Of a stretch of 64,000 nt of DNA, positions 1 to 8,015 are shown piece after piece. This DNA comes from Algoriphagus sanaruensis (GTDB lineage Bacteria; Bacteroidota; Bacteroidia; Cytophagales; Cyclobacteriaceae): assembly GCF_001593605.1 (NCBI RefSeq), contig NZ_CP012836.1:1988501-2052500 (forward strand), written 5' to 3'. Below the pieces are notes generated by a model, which ran no database searches, was not told the DNA's origin, and worked only from the letters and a program-made list of their open reading frames with translations. Every line of letters starts with the position of its first letter. Position 1 is the stretch's first letter. Position numbers and translations under genes: made by a program.

Positions 1-71
1 GAATGATGGATTTGAGAAGGCTCATCGAAAAGTCTGATTTTTGGAATTCGAGGGTCTCTTATAAAGTATAA
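1..71 (+). other. possible 3' end of an upstream gene
   Basis: Two frames run into the window from the left: one stops at 35-37, the other at 69-71. Neither tail is long enough to recognise. The strong hairpin terminator just downstream (86-110) implies that a plus-strand transcript ends here, so one of these is probably the last codons of a gene outside the window. The stretch 1-342 otherwise holds that terminator, the palindrome at 177-192 and the sigma-54-like element at 253-268. Confidence 0.35.
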
Positions 72-85
72 TCTTATTCCAATCT

Positions 86-110
86 AAAACCTCCCATGGA
101 GGTTTTTTTT
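86..110 (+). terminator. rho-independent terminator of the upstream gene
   Basis: A hairpin of 8-9 bp (AAAACCTC at 86-93 pairing with GAGGTTTT at 99-106, tiny loop) is followed directly by a run of T. It separates the preceding transcription unit from the control region of the FtsX operon that starts at 343. Confidence 0.75.
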
Positions 111-176
111 ATGCTGGGTTTCATGTCCGAAAAATTTCCGACAATGGATAAAGCAGCCAGTTGAATTGACCGAAAG

Positions 177-192
177 CGAACAAAAACGTTCG
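177..192. promoter_or_regulatory. palindromic activator or operator site upstream of FtsX operon A
   Basis: CGAACAAAAACGTTCG is an inverted repeat with CGAAC/GTTCG arms. Almost the same sequence (one base different) lies at 7790-7805 upstream of the other FtsX operon, which argues for a shared DNA-binding protein. A looser TGTC/GACA pair lies at 124-143. The site is 60 bp upstream of the sigma-54-like element at 253, a spacing usual for enhancer sites of sigma-54 activators. The binding protein is unknown. Confidence 0.55.
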
Positions 193-252
193 GAGCTTGG
201 GGCTGTTTTTTTTAAAAACGGCCAAAATCAAGCAATAAAGCCCTATTTTGAA

Positions 253-268
253 TGGCATGTTCCTAGAA
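253..268 (+). promoter_or_regulatory. sigma-54-like promoter element of FtsX operon A
   Basis: TGGCAT, 7 bases, then GAA. The GG and the following G have the -24/-12 spacing of sigma-54 promoters (consensus TGGCAC-N5-TTGC), but the -12 GC is GA here. The same TGGCAT-N7-GAA pattern occurs at 7867-7882, at nearly the same distance from the same palindrome. The deviation at -12 keeps confidence moderate. Confidence 0.4.
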
Positions 269-342
269 TAATAGCTATCAGGTGAATCTATAAGTTTATG
301 TGATTTCTGATTCACTGATGATACGATCAAACTAGAGAAAGT

Positions 343-2787
343 ATGTTTAGAAACTATTTTAAAATCGCTTTTCGAAATCTTTTTAAGCACAAGCTCCACA
401 CAGGAATCAACTTAATTGGACTGTCTTTAGGATTAGGGGTAGGCATTTTGATATTCTTCTTTGTTCAATTGGAGCTTAGCTTTGATACGTTTCATCAGGA
501 TTTGGATCGGATCTACAGGATCAAGACCCATGAGCGGATCGATGGAGAAATGACTGAGACCTATTCCTCCCCGGTCATTTTAGAGGCAGCTTTTCGGGAA
601 GAATTTCCCCAAATCGAAGCGATTTCGGGCGTGACCAATGCTGAGGTTCAGGCGATTTTGCCAGACCAAAGCACCCAGACTCAGCGCATCCGCCTAGTTC
701 ATGCTGATTTTTTGAAAATCCTGACCTTTCCTCTTCTAAAAGGCGATCGATCTAATCAGCTTTTAGATCGCTACACCATCGTCATAACAGAAGAAACTGC
801 TTCCAAATATTTTGGAACCGAAGAGCCAATCGGAAAGTCTATCCAGCTTAAAATGGGGGAGGATTTTGTGGATTTTAGAGTTACGGGCGTCTTGAGAAAT
901 CCTCCAGTCAATAACTCTATTCCTTTTGAAATCTTGATGCCGATCAAGAATATGGATTACTTCTCCGATCAGGAGAGTTTGGATTCTTGGTACAATGTCT
1001 GGGGATTTAATCTGGTCAAGCTGAATTCACCCGGCCAAGTAGCTTCCATCCACCAAAGCATGGAAGCATTTATGAAAAAATCTTTAGGGGAGCAATATGA
1101 AGAAGGGGGGCTATATTTTACCCTAACTCCTTTATCCGAAATGCATTTTTCCGAGGGAGCTGGAACTGGTGGCGTCGAAACTACCCAGAAATCACTTCTC
1201 TGGATTCTGGCAGGAATTGCGTTTTTGGTATTGCTGATTGCCTGTATCAATTTCACCACGATGGCGATTGGAAGATCGACTACTCGTGCAAAGGAAGTTG
1301 GAGTGCGTAAGACCATGGGGGCAAGCTTCGGTCAATTGATCAATCAGTTTTTGATCGAGGCATTTTTAACAACTTTACTCGCTTCTGTTTTTGGGCTGGT
1401 ATTGGCTGAATTACTCCTTCCGACGTTCAATGACCTATTCCAAAAAGAATTGGATATTGTCTACGGGCCAGTTCAATTCGGGATTTTGTTTGGTTTAGTG
1501 CTGCTGATTACGGCTTTGGCAGGTGCCTATCCGGCTTTTTTCCTTTCTGGATTACGTCCGATCAAAGTTCTCAAAGGAAACCTTTCCATTCATTTTGGCA
1601 AGCAAGGCCTGCGTAAAGGACTCGTTACCTTTCAGTTTTTTGTTTCCTTCCTGTTGATCGCCTCGACGCTCATTATGGTCAATCAGATGGAAGCGATTCG
1701 AGATTACGACCTTGGATTTGATCAAGAGCAAGTCGTGGTGGTGGAGATGCCGGATTATCCCTCCAAGAGTTTTGTGACTTCACTCAAAGAAAGCTTCCGA
1801 ACTGCAGAGACTTTTCGTCAATCCCTTGCTTCAAGGTCCGAGTTTTCTTCCACGGCATTGACCGTAGCAACCTATGGCGACGACGCTTTTTGGCAGGTAG
1901 GATTTCCTTTGGAGGACGGTTCTTTATTTTCTTTTAAGGTAAACTTCGTCGCTGGGGAATATCTCAATACGCTTGGGATGGAACTGAAAGAAGGAAGGTC
2001 ACTTAATCCCCAAGTGGGAGCAGATAGCAGTGCATTTCTCGTAAATGAGGCTTTTGCACGGGCATTTCGGTGGGAAGATCCTACTGGTGAGATGATTCCG
2101 GGAAATCGTTTTGATTCCCATCAGATTGTTGGGGTGGTGAAGGACTTTCATCATGCGAGTCTGTATCAACCCATCGAGCCTGTCCTGATTGCCAAATCAC
2201 CCGAGGCAGTATTTAGCGGAATTTCCAATTTGATGATCAATTCCACTACCAATCCCAAACTTCTCGTCAGGTCCCATACCAAGGATATTCAGTTGGTTAA
2301 AAATGCAATTGAGGAAGAATGGAATAAGCAATTTTCCGGAATCCCCTTGTCGATTTCGTTCTTGGATGAGACCGTTCAGGCCCAATATCAAGCAGATGAG
2401 CGCCTAGGAAAAATGGTGTTTATCGGTGCTGCGATTGCCATTTTGATTGCTACTATGGGACTTTTTGCGATGGTGGCCTTATCATTCGCCGGAAGGACTA
2501 AGGAAATTGGGGTGCGCAAAGTGTTGGGAGCCTCCAGTTGGAGTATTTCTTGGTTGTTTGGAAAAGAGTTTATGGTCACCACCCTGATCGGAGTGGTGAT
2601 TGCACTTCCCCTGAGTTATTTCTTGATGCAAACTTGGCTGGAGCAATTTGCGGTGAAAGAAAGCCCATCTTGGATCAGCTTTGGACTATTGGCGATCGGA
2701 GGAGTGGCATTTACCTTACTGATCGTCTATGGGCAATCGCTCAAGGCCAGTTTGAGTAATCCGGTAAATACCTTAAAGGATGAATGA
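343..2787 (+). CDS. FtsX/MacB-type ABC transporter permease
   Basis: An 814-residue inner-membrane permease of the MacB/FtsX class, as found in Bacteroidota in antimicrobial-peptide or lipoprotein-type export systems. One helix lies near residues 21-42, then a periplasmic MacB-PCD-like domain, an FtsX block from about 285 (motif KEVGVRKTMGA after the first helix), a second helix near 425-447, a second periplasmic domain, and a C-terminal FtsX block from about 687 with KEIGVRKVLGA. This duplicated eight-helix form is typical for the phylum. It has no ATPase domain; the nearest ATPase is at 10542. First gene of a likely two-gene operon with 2925, behind the palindrome and sigma-54-like element. 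The substrate cannot be told from sequence. Confidence 0.92.
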   Translation: MFRNYFKIAFRNLFKHKLHTGINLIGLSLGLGVGILIFFFVQLELSFDTFHQDLDRIYRIKTHERIDGEMTETYSSPVILEAAFREEFPQIEAISGVTNAEVQAILPDQSTQTQRIRLVHADFLKILTFPLLKGDRSNQLLDRYTIVITEETASKYFGTEEPIGKSIQLKMGEDFVDFRVTGVLRNPPVNNSIPFEILMPIKNMDYFSDQESLDSWYNVWGFNLVKLNSPGQVASIHQSMEAFMKKSLGEQYEEGGLYFTLTPLSEMHFSEGAGTGGVETTQKSLLWILAGIAFLVLLIACINFTTMAIGRSTTRAKEVGVRKTMGASFGQLINQFLIEAFLTTLLASVFGLVLAELLLPTFNDLFQKELDIVYGPVQFGILFGLVLLITALAGAYPAFFLSGLRPIKVLKGNLSIHFGKQGLRKGLVTFQFFVSFLLIASTLIMVNQMEAIRDYDLGFDQEQVVVVEMPDYPSKSFVTSLKESFRTAETFRQSLASRSEFSSTALTVATYGDDAFWQVGFPLEDGSLFSFKVNFVAGEYLNTLGMELKEGRSLNPQVGADSSAFLVNEAFARAFRWEDPTGEMIPGNRFDSHQIVGVVKDFHHASLYQPIEPVLIAKSPEAVFSGISNLMINSTTNPKLLVRSHTKDIQLVKNAIEEEWNKQFSGIPLSISFLDETVQAQYQADERLGKMVFIGAAIAILIATMGLFAMVALSFAGRTKEIGVRKVLGASSWSISWLFGKEFMVTTLIGVVIALPLSYFLMQTWLEQFAVKESPSWISFGLLAIGGVAFTLLIVYGQSLKASLSNPVNTLKDE

Positions 2788-2851
2788 AAAGGAATAAAAG
2801 TATCTAGTAACTAGTGTCAAGAAACTGTTGGATTGAGACCAAGTCACTTTG

Positions 2852-2920
2852 CCACCATACCACTTTCCAACTCTCAACTATTAATCTTCCAATTTTCCAA
2901 TATTAAAATCTTTCAATTCA
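2852..2920 (+). promoter_or_regulatory. G-free leader before the second permease
   Basis: Sixty-nine consecutive bases without a G, rich in CTTCCAA-like words, end 4 bases before the ATG at 2925. Similar G-free tracts precede 8016 and 13768. An unstructured translation-start leader is a reasonable guess in a group that makes little use of Shine-Dalgarno pairing, but no function is proven. Confidence 0.35.
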
Positions 2921-2924
2921 GATC

Positions 2925-5336
2925 ATGCTCAAGAACTACTTTAAAATCGCTTGGAGAAACCTTCTCCGAAACAAATTGAGAACAGCGATCCATGTGTTGG
3001 GTTTATCGCTTGGGATTTCGATCGTTTTTTTGATTTTCAATGTCGTCTGGCATTCCTATAGTTTTGATAGGTTTCACCCAGATCGGGATCGCATTTTTCG
3101 GATCAATACCCTGACTGAATGGGATATGGGAGAAAGTTACCCTACTCCAGGGACTAACGGTCCTTTGGGTGAAGTGATTGATAAGGAGATTTCCTTTATC
3201 GAAACCAAAGGGAGAATATATACGCTTTACGAAACGCTTACCATTGTTCCCGAGGGCCAAAAGGTGATGGGTAGGTCTAATTGGGTCACCTTCGCTGATC
3301 CTGGATTTATGGAGATTTTTCCGCGAAAATGGCTGGCCGGAAATCCGAAAACAGCCCTTGAAAATCCTCAAACAGCGGTCATCACGCAGAGCAATTTGGA
3401 GCGATATTTTCCGGGTGTTCAACCTATTGATGCTTTGGGGAAGGAGTTGATGTGGATAGATGGGGATACGATTCAGGCTCAAATCACCGGGGTAGTTGAA
3501 GACTTTACCGAAAACACTGATTTTATTTTTAGGGATTTTATTTCGTTCGCAACGATCCAAACCGAGGAGCAGAAAGAATGGTATGGTCTTCATCTATGGG
3601 GAAATGTCAATTCTAGTTCCCAACTTTTTGTAAAACTTCCTGAGGGGGTAGATCCAAAAGAACTGGAAGCTTCTTTGGCAGTGATAGCCTCGAAAAATTT
3701 TGGGGAGGATGAAGAAGCGAAAACTACGTTTTCTGCAGAGCCTTTTTCGGAAATCCATTTTGGAGAAACCTACTCTGAAAACGCTGTTTCTAAAGTTTTT
3801 CTAAATGGGTTGATCTTGATAGGGTTGATCATATTGGTGTTGGCTACCCTGAATTTTGTGAATTTGGAGACAGCAATGGCCATCGGAAGAAGCAAAGAAG
3901 TTGGAATTCGAAAAACACTTGGAGGCCGACCTTTGGAGTTGATTTACCAGTTTTTGGTTGAGACTTATTTATTGGTGATTTCGGCAGGCTTGATCGGTCT
4001 GGCCTTGGCAGAGTTGATTCGAAATCTCTTCGCTAGCTATTTGCCCTCTGGGTTTGAGTTGGAGTATTTGCAAGGATCAAACTTGGCCTTTTATGGGCTA
4101 TTCCCGCTGATTTTGACCGTGTTCTCTGGGATTTACCCCGCCTTGATTCTCTCTTCCTATCAGCCGGCTCGAGCCATCAAAGGAGAAAGAGCTGGGGCTG
4201 TGGGTTTTTCTTGGGGTGGTTTTTTGAGAAAAAACTTAACCATTCTCCAATTTTCCTCTTCCATTGCCTTTATCATCTTGGTGCTTGTCCTTCAGGCTCA
4301 ATTGAAGTATGTATCCAGTCAACCTCTAGGCTTTGAAAAAGAAGCTGTATTGTACACCCGACTTCCGTTTATGTCTGATCCCAACCAAATGCAACGACTG
4401 CAGCAATTGGTTAAGCAGCAATCTGGGGTCAGTGATGCTAGTTTGAGTGGGAGCTTGGTTTCTTCCAATAGTTTGTGGACCTCAGATGCTTGGATTCCGG
4501 TTGATACCACCGAACGGCAGATTTTTACGCAAGTGATGAACACAGATTCTGCATTTGTCAGCGTCAACGGAATTCCTCTCTTGACTGGCAAAAAGGCGAG
4601 TAACCTAAAGGATGAAATTCTGGTTAATGAAAATTTTCTGAAAGAGGCAGGTTATTCAGATGCAGCGTCAGCCTTAAATCAATCGATTCGGTTTGGAGGA
4701 GAGGAGCGTAAAATCGTAGGAGTGGTCGGGAATTTTCATTCAAGAAGTTTTCGTGAGGAGATTCGTCCCCTTTTGATCACCTTTAACCCGGACTATTTTC
4801 AAATGCTATCGGTTAGGCTTTCACCCGGACAAAATCTCGCCGAGGCCAAACTTAATTTGGAGAGTGCCTATCGAGAGATTTATCCTTATGAAACTGAGGA
4901 ATTCCACTTTTTGGATGAGGAGATAGGACGCTTTTATGAGGAAGATTTGAAGATTAGAAATGTCCTGAGTGCAGCTTCATTACTGGCGGTTTTGATTTCT
5001 GCCATGGGATTATTTGGGCTTTCTTCCTATACGATTGCCCAGCGAACGAAAGAGATCAGCATCCGGAAGGTCCTCGGCGCTTCGGTAATTCAGATTTTGG
5101 GATTGATTTCCAAAGAATATGTAGCCCTGATTTTGATCTCGTTCCTGTTGGCGATTTATCCAGCGTATTACTTTTTGAATGACTGGTTGCAGGGGTTTAC
5201 GTATCGATTGGATATGCCTTTTGGGTTGTTTTTCCTGGCTGGATTTGGAGTGTTGGCACTTTGCCTGGCGATAGTAAGTATCCATTCTTGGATGGCTGCT
5301 CAAACCAATCCTGCCAAAGTCCTCAAGGATGAGTAG
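2925..5336 (+). CDS. FtsX/MacB-type ABC transporter permease
   Basis: An 803-residue permease of the same duplicated architecture as 343-2787: N-terminal helix near residues 20-42, MacB-PCD-like periplasmic domain, FtsX block from about 291 (KEVGIRKTLGG), second helix near 434-456, second periplasmic domain, C-terminal FtsX block from about 678 (KEISIRKVLGA). The N-terminus (NYFKIAWRNL) matches those of the permeases at 343 and 8016, so the three are paralogues. It follows the first permease by 137 bp with no terminator visible, so cotranscription is likely. The two may form a heterodimer that borrows an ATPase encoded elsewhere, such as the one at 10542. Confidence 0.92.
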   Translation: MLKNYFKIAWRNLLRNKLRTAIHVLGLSLGISIVFLIFNVVWHSYSFDRFHPDRDRIFRINTLTEWDMGESYPTPGTNGPLGEVIDKEISFIETKGRIYTLYETLTIVPEGQKVMGRSNWVTFADPGFMEIFPRKWLAGNPKTALENPQTAVITQSNLERYFPGVQPIDALGKELMWIDGDTIQAQITGVVEDFTENTDFIFRDFISFATIQTEEQKEWYGLHLWGNVNSSSQLFVKLPEGVDPKELEASLAVIASKNFGEDEEAKTTFSAEPFSEIHFGETYSENAVSKVFLNGLILIGLIILVLATLNFVNLETAMAIGRSKEVGIRKTLGGRPLELIYQFLVETYLLVISAGLIGLALAELIRNLFASYLPSGFELEYLQGSNLAFYGLFPLILTVFSGIYPALILSSYQPARAIKGERAGAVGFSWGGFLRKNLTILQFSSSIAFIILVLVLQAQLKYVSSQPLGFEKEAVLYTRLPFMSDPNQMQRLQQLVKQQSGVSDASLSGSLVSSNSLWTSDAWIPVDTTERQIFTQVMNTDSAFVSVNGIPLLTGKKASNLKDEILVNENFLKEAGYSDAASALNQSIRFGGEERKIVGVVGNFHSRSFREEIRPLLITFNPDYFQMLSVRLSPGQNLAEAKLNLESAYREIYPYETEEFHFLDEEIGRFYEEDLKIRNVLSAASLLAVLISAMGLFGLSSYTIAQRTKEISIRKVLGASVIQILGLISKEYVALILISFLLAIYPAYYFLNDWLQGFTYRLDMPFGLFFLAGFGVLALCLAIVSIHSWMAAQTNPAKVLKDE

Positions 5337-5492
5337 TGTAATTTGGACAGATTGGAAGTTATAGAATAGGATGTTTCCTGTTTGCTCAGCTTCCAGTCTT
5401 TCTTTCTGATTTTTCTTCAATTGATCAGTGGCGTTTGAAAAACGGATTACTCTTTTAGCTTTGTAATTCCACCACTTTCAATCCCCTGTTTC

Positions 5493-6131
5493 ATGAAGAA
5501 AATTGTTTTTCTATTCATAGCCACGCTTCTGGTGCAGTTTTCTTTTGCTCAAGAACAAGGCTTTACTTCCCTCTTTAACGGAAAAAACCTCGACGGATGG
5601 GTAGGGAATAAGCAGTCCTATCAAGCCAAGGAGGGTATGATTGTGATAGAGCCTCAGGGTGGAGGAGGAGGTAATTTATTCACTGAAAAAGAATATGGGA
5701 ATTTTATTCTCCGCTTCGAATTTCAGTTGACACCCGGCGCTAATAATGGTTTGGGAATTCATGCTCCATTAGAAGGAGATGCGGCCTATGTTGGGAAAGA
5801 AATCCAAATCTTAGACAGTGAGCATGAGAAATATGCCAACCTCCAAGTGTACCAATACCACGGTTCAGTGTACGGGGTGATTCCTGCCAAGCGAGGATTT
5901 TTGAAACCTACTGGAGAATGGAATCAGCAGGAAGTCATCGTAGAGCATCCAAAAATCAAAGTGATATTGAACGGGACGGTCATTTTGGAAGGTGACTATC
6001 TGGAAGCTAGCAAAGAAGGTACACTTGACCATAAAGAACATCCTGGATTACAACGTAGTAGGGGTCATATCGGCTTTTTGGGCCATGGAGATGTCGTCCA
6101 CTTCCGTAACATCCGAATCAAAGAATTATAG
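5493..6131 (+). CDS. secreted DUF1080 (3-keto-disaccharide hydrolase-like) protein
   Basis: A 212-residue protein with a clear signal peptide (residues 1-19, cut after FSFA). The rest is a DUF1080 concanavalin-like fold: the opening FTSLFNGKNLDGW is the family hallmark, and the tail HFRNIRIKEL is the usual end. Characterised relatives act on 3-keto-sugars or glycosides in the periplasm. It precedes a Tat-exported Gfo/Idh oxidoreductase by 123 bp. DUF1080 and Gfo/Idh proteins often occur together in Bacteroidota, so they may work in one oxidised-sugar pathway; that link is inferred. Full length for the family. Confidence 0.85.
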   Translation: MKKIVFLFIATLLVQFSFAQEQGFTSLFNGKNLDGWVGNKQSYQAKEGMIVIEPQGGGGGNLFTEKEYGNFILRFEFQLTPGANNGLGIHAPLEGDAAYVGKEIQILDSEHEKYANLQVYQYHGSVYGVIPAKRGFLKPTGEWNQQEVIVEHPKIKVILNGTVILEGDYLEASKEGTLDHKEHPGLQRSRGHIGFLGHGDVVHFRNIRIKEL

Positions 6132-6254
6132 AAAAAGCCAGAAGAAGGGAGACCGAACCCCCTTTTTTTAAGGGCTAGAATGAACGGACTTTCATTAGTT
6201 GGCAAGTATTAATTTGGTTTTCTACTAACCACCCAAAATTATCCTATAACACAA

Positions 6255-7604
6255 ATGAAAAAGAGTTTTCAAATTATTGATCGTAGAGACTTTTTGAAAA
6301 AGTCCACTTTGGGAGCCGCAGGTTTGGCCTTGGCTCCATCCCTGTTGGCCCAAGCAAAAGTCGCTGGCAAATTACGGACAGCCCATATTGGTTTGGGTGG
6401 AATGGGAATGGCAGATTTGGCAGCAATCGCTTCTCACCCAGAAGTGGAAGTGGTGGCACTTTGCGATGTGGATGGCAAAGCCTTAGAAGGTGCGAAAGCA
6501 CTTTATCCAAATGCCAAGACCTATGCTGACTACCGACAGCTTCTCCAAGAATTGGAAAATGAAGTCGATGCGGTGGTCGTTTCTACTCCAGATCATACCC
6601 ATGCGCCTGCTTCTTTAATGGCAATGGAAATGAACAAGCCGGTTTATTGTCAAAAGCCCCTGACTCATCATGTCTCTGAGGCCCGTGCCATGAAAAAAAT
6701 GGCTGAAGAGAAAAATTTGGTTACTCAAATGGGGATTCAAGTACATTCCTTTTATGACTACAAACTAGCCACCTTGCTTATTCAATCCGGAATTATCGGA
6801 AAAGTACATACCGTTCGCGCCTGGTCTCCGAAAAACTGGGGATTTGATGGTCCGGAGCCAGAAGGAAGTGATCCGATTCCAGCTCATTTGGATTGGAATC
6901 TTTGGCTAGGAACTGCTCCAGAGCGCCCCTTCAAAGACGGCTATTACCATCCTGGAAATTGGCGGAAAGTGATGGATTTTGGTTGCGGAACTTTGGGAGA
7001 TATGGGCGTTCATATTTTTGATACCCCGTACAATGCCCTTCAGCTTGATGTTCCTTTTACCATTATCAATGAATGCCGGCAACCGACAGGATTCGGTTTT
7101 CCAGAGCATAATGTGGTGACCTATGAGTTTCCTGCTACACCTTACACTTCGGAGACCTTAAAATGGGTATGGTATGATGGCATTGGTGCTCCAGCTGATC
7201 ACGAGGATTTGAAACTTCCTAACGGAGATCAACTTCCTGATCAAGGGGCGATGTTTATGGGAGAAAAAGGACGGTTATTGCTGCCGCACTTCCAGCAGTT
7301 GCCTCGATGGATCGTTGATGGCCAATACAAAGAATTTGATGTGGCTCCCTTCAATTTGGGCGCTCCAGTAAAGGATTACGAGGGAGAAAGTAAAAAGCAT
7401 TACCATCAGTTTGTGGATGCTTGTTTGGGTAAAGCGGAATGTTCGGCTCCTTTTGAATATGCCGCTCGATTGACAGAGACTATCTTGCTTGGAGTTATTG
7501 CGGGTAGGTTCCCAAATGAAACTCTTCATTGGGATAGCAAGAAAGCTCAGTTTGCAGAGAAAAAAGCAAATAAGTTTCTGGACGGGAAATATCGGAAGTT
7601 TTAA
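6255..7604 (+). CDS. Tat-exported Gfo/Idh/MocA family oxidoreductase
   Basis: A 449-residue NAD(P)-dependent oxidoreductase. The N-terminus carries a twin-arginine signal (RRDFLKKS, then a hydrophobic Ala/Leu stretch). The Rossmann fold begins near residue 44 with GLGGMGMADL and contains the Gfo/Idh lysine motif in CQKPLTHH near residues 129-137. The C-terminal half fits the Gfo/Idh/MocA substrate domain. Tat export implies it folds with its cofactor in the cytoplasm and acts in the periplasm on a sugar or sugar derivative. The DUF1080 gene upstream supports a sugar-oxidation role. The exact substrate is unknown. A second Tat-type family member is at 26960-28360. Confidence 0.88.
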   Translation: MKKSFQIIDRRDFLKKSTLGAAGLALAPSLLAQAKVAGKLRTAHIGLGGMGMADLAAIASHPEVEVVALCDVDGKALEGAKALYPNAKTYADYRQLLQELENEVDAVVVSTPDHTHAPASLMAMEMNKPVYCQKPLTHHVSEARAMKKMAEEKNLVTQMGIQVHSFYDYKLATLLIQSGIIGKVHTVRAWSPKNWGFDGPEPEGSDPIPAHLDWNLWLGTAPERPFKDGYYHPGNWRKVMDFGCGTLGDMGVHIFDTPYNALQLDVPFTIINECRQPTGFGFPEHNVVTYEFPATPYTSETLKWVWYDGIGAPADHEDLKLPNGDQLPDQGAMFMGEKGRLLLPHFQQLPRWIVDGQYKEFDVAPFNLGAPVKDYEGESKKHYHQFVDACLGKAECSAPFEYAARLTETILLGVIAGRFPNETLHWDSKKAQFAEKKANKFLDGKYRKF

Positions 7605-7722
7605 GCTAGTATCAAGAGAATAGATAGTTAAGGCCAACTTTCAAAGTTGACTCTAGCCGAATATTGGAAACGGTGAGATCCAACAGAGAAGGGCTTCGAC
7701 ATTGAAATTCTCGTTTAAAACG

Positions 7723-7736
7723 TGTTCAGCCGAACA
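7723..7736. promoter_or_regulatory. inverted repeat TGTTC-N4-GAACA
   Basis: A perfect 5-bp inverted repeat with 4-base spacer, TGTTCAGCCGAACA. Its arms are those of the palindrome at 7790-7805 in the opposite order, so the two are probably paired sites for the same regulator upstream of the operon starting at 8016. Confidence 0.45.
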
Positions 7737-7789
7737 GGTCAATCAACTGATCACTGAGACTGATTACTGGCTACTGATTCGTCCGCTGG

Positions 7790-7805
7790 CGAACAAAAAT
7801 GTTCG
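7790..7805. promoter_or_regulatory. palindromic activator or operator site upstream of FtsX operon B
   Basis: CGAACAAAAATGTTCG: 6-bp arms CGAACA/TGTTCG around AAAA. It matches the site at 177-192 over 17 bases (176-192 against 7789-7805) with one difference, although the surrounding DNA is not alike. It lies 61 bp upstream of TGGCAT at 7867. Repetition at two operons of the same transporter family makes chance unlikely. Confidence 0.6.
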
Positions 7806-7866
7806 AGAATTTTACTTGAAAAAAAGGTCTATAATGCCTCTGGAGTTAATCTGGGGGCTTTTTTTA

Positions 7867-7882
7867 TGGCATAATAGTGGAA
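7867..7882 (+). promoter_or_regulatory. sigma-54-like promoter element of FtsX operon B
   Basis: TGGCAT-N7-GAA, the same pattern and nearly the same distance to the upstream palindrome as at 253-268. The -12 dinucleotide is GA instead of GC, so this is a proposed rather than a typical sigma-54 promoter. It would give a leader of roughly 120-130 bases before 8016. Confidence 0.4.
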
Positions 7883-8015
7883 AAGATGAGAAGTGTTCAG
7901 TTGCAGTTTCCGGAAAATCTCATAAGACCTACTCCTGAAAACACAAGTAAACTAAGAATCGATTATTCATTGGACTAAATCTTCCAATCTTTCAATTTTA
8001 AAATCTTCCAATGCT

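Larger units (their letters stand above)
7605..8015. other. 411-bp non-coding control region upstream of FtsX operon B
   Basis: No convincing gene. A 78-codon open frame here (7702-7938) has no recognisable sequence and overlaps the regulatory palindromes. The stretch contains an inverted repeat TGTTCAGCCGAACA (7723-7736), the palindrome at 7790-7805, a weak GC hairpin ending in a T-run near 7835-7865, the sigma-54-like element at 7867-7882 and a G-free tract at 7974-8012 directly before the permease start. Confidence 0.6.

Noticed and set aside
2883..2901. Exact 19-base match between 2883-2901 and 61523-61541
   Set aside because: The second copy codes for the end of hutI; a simple AT-rich word, so probably chance rather than a mobile repeat.
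7702..7938. 78-codon open frame downstream of the Gfo/Idh gene
   Set aside because: No recognisable protein pattern, and it runs through the regulatory palindromes; treated as non-coding.
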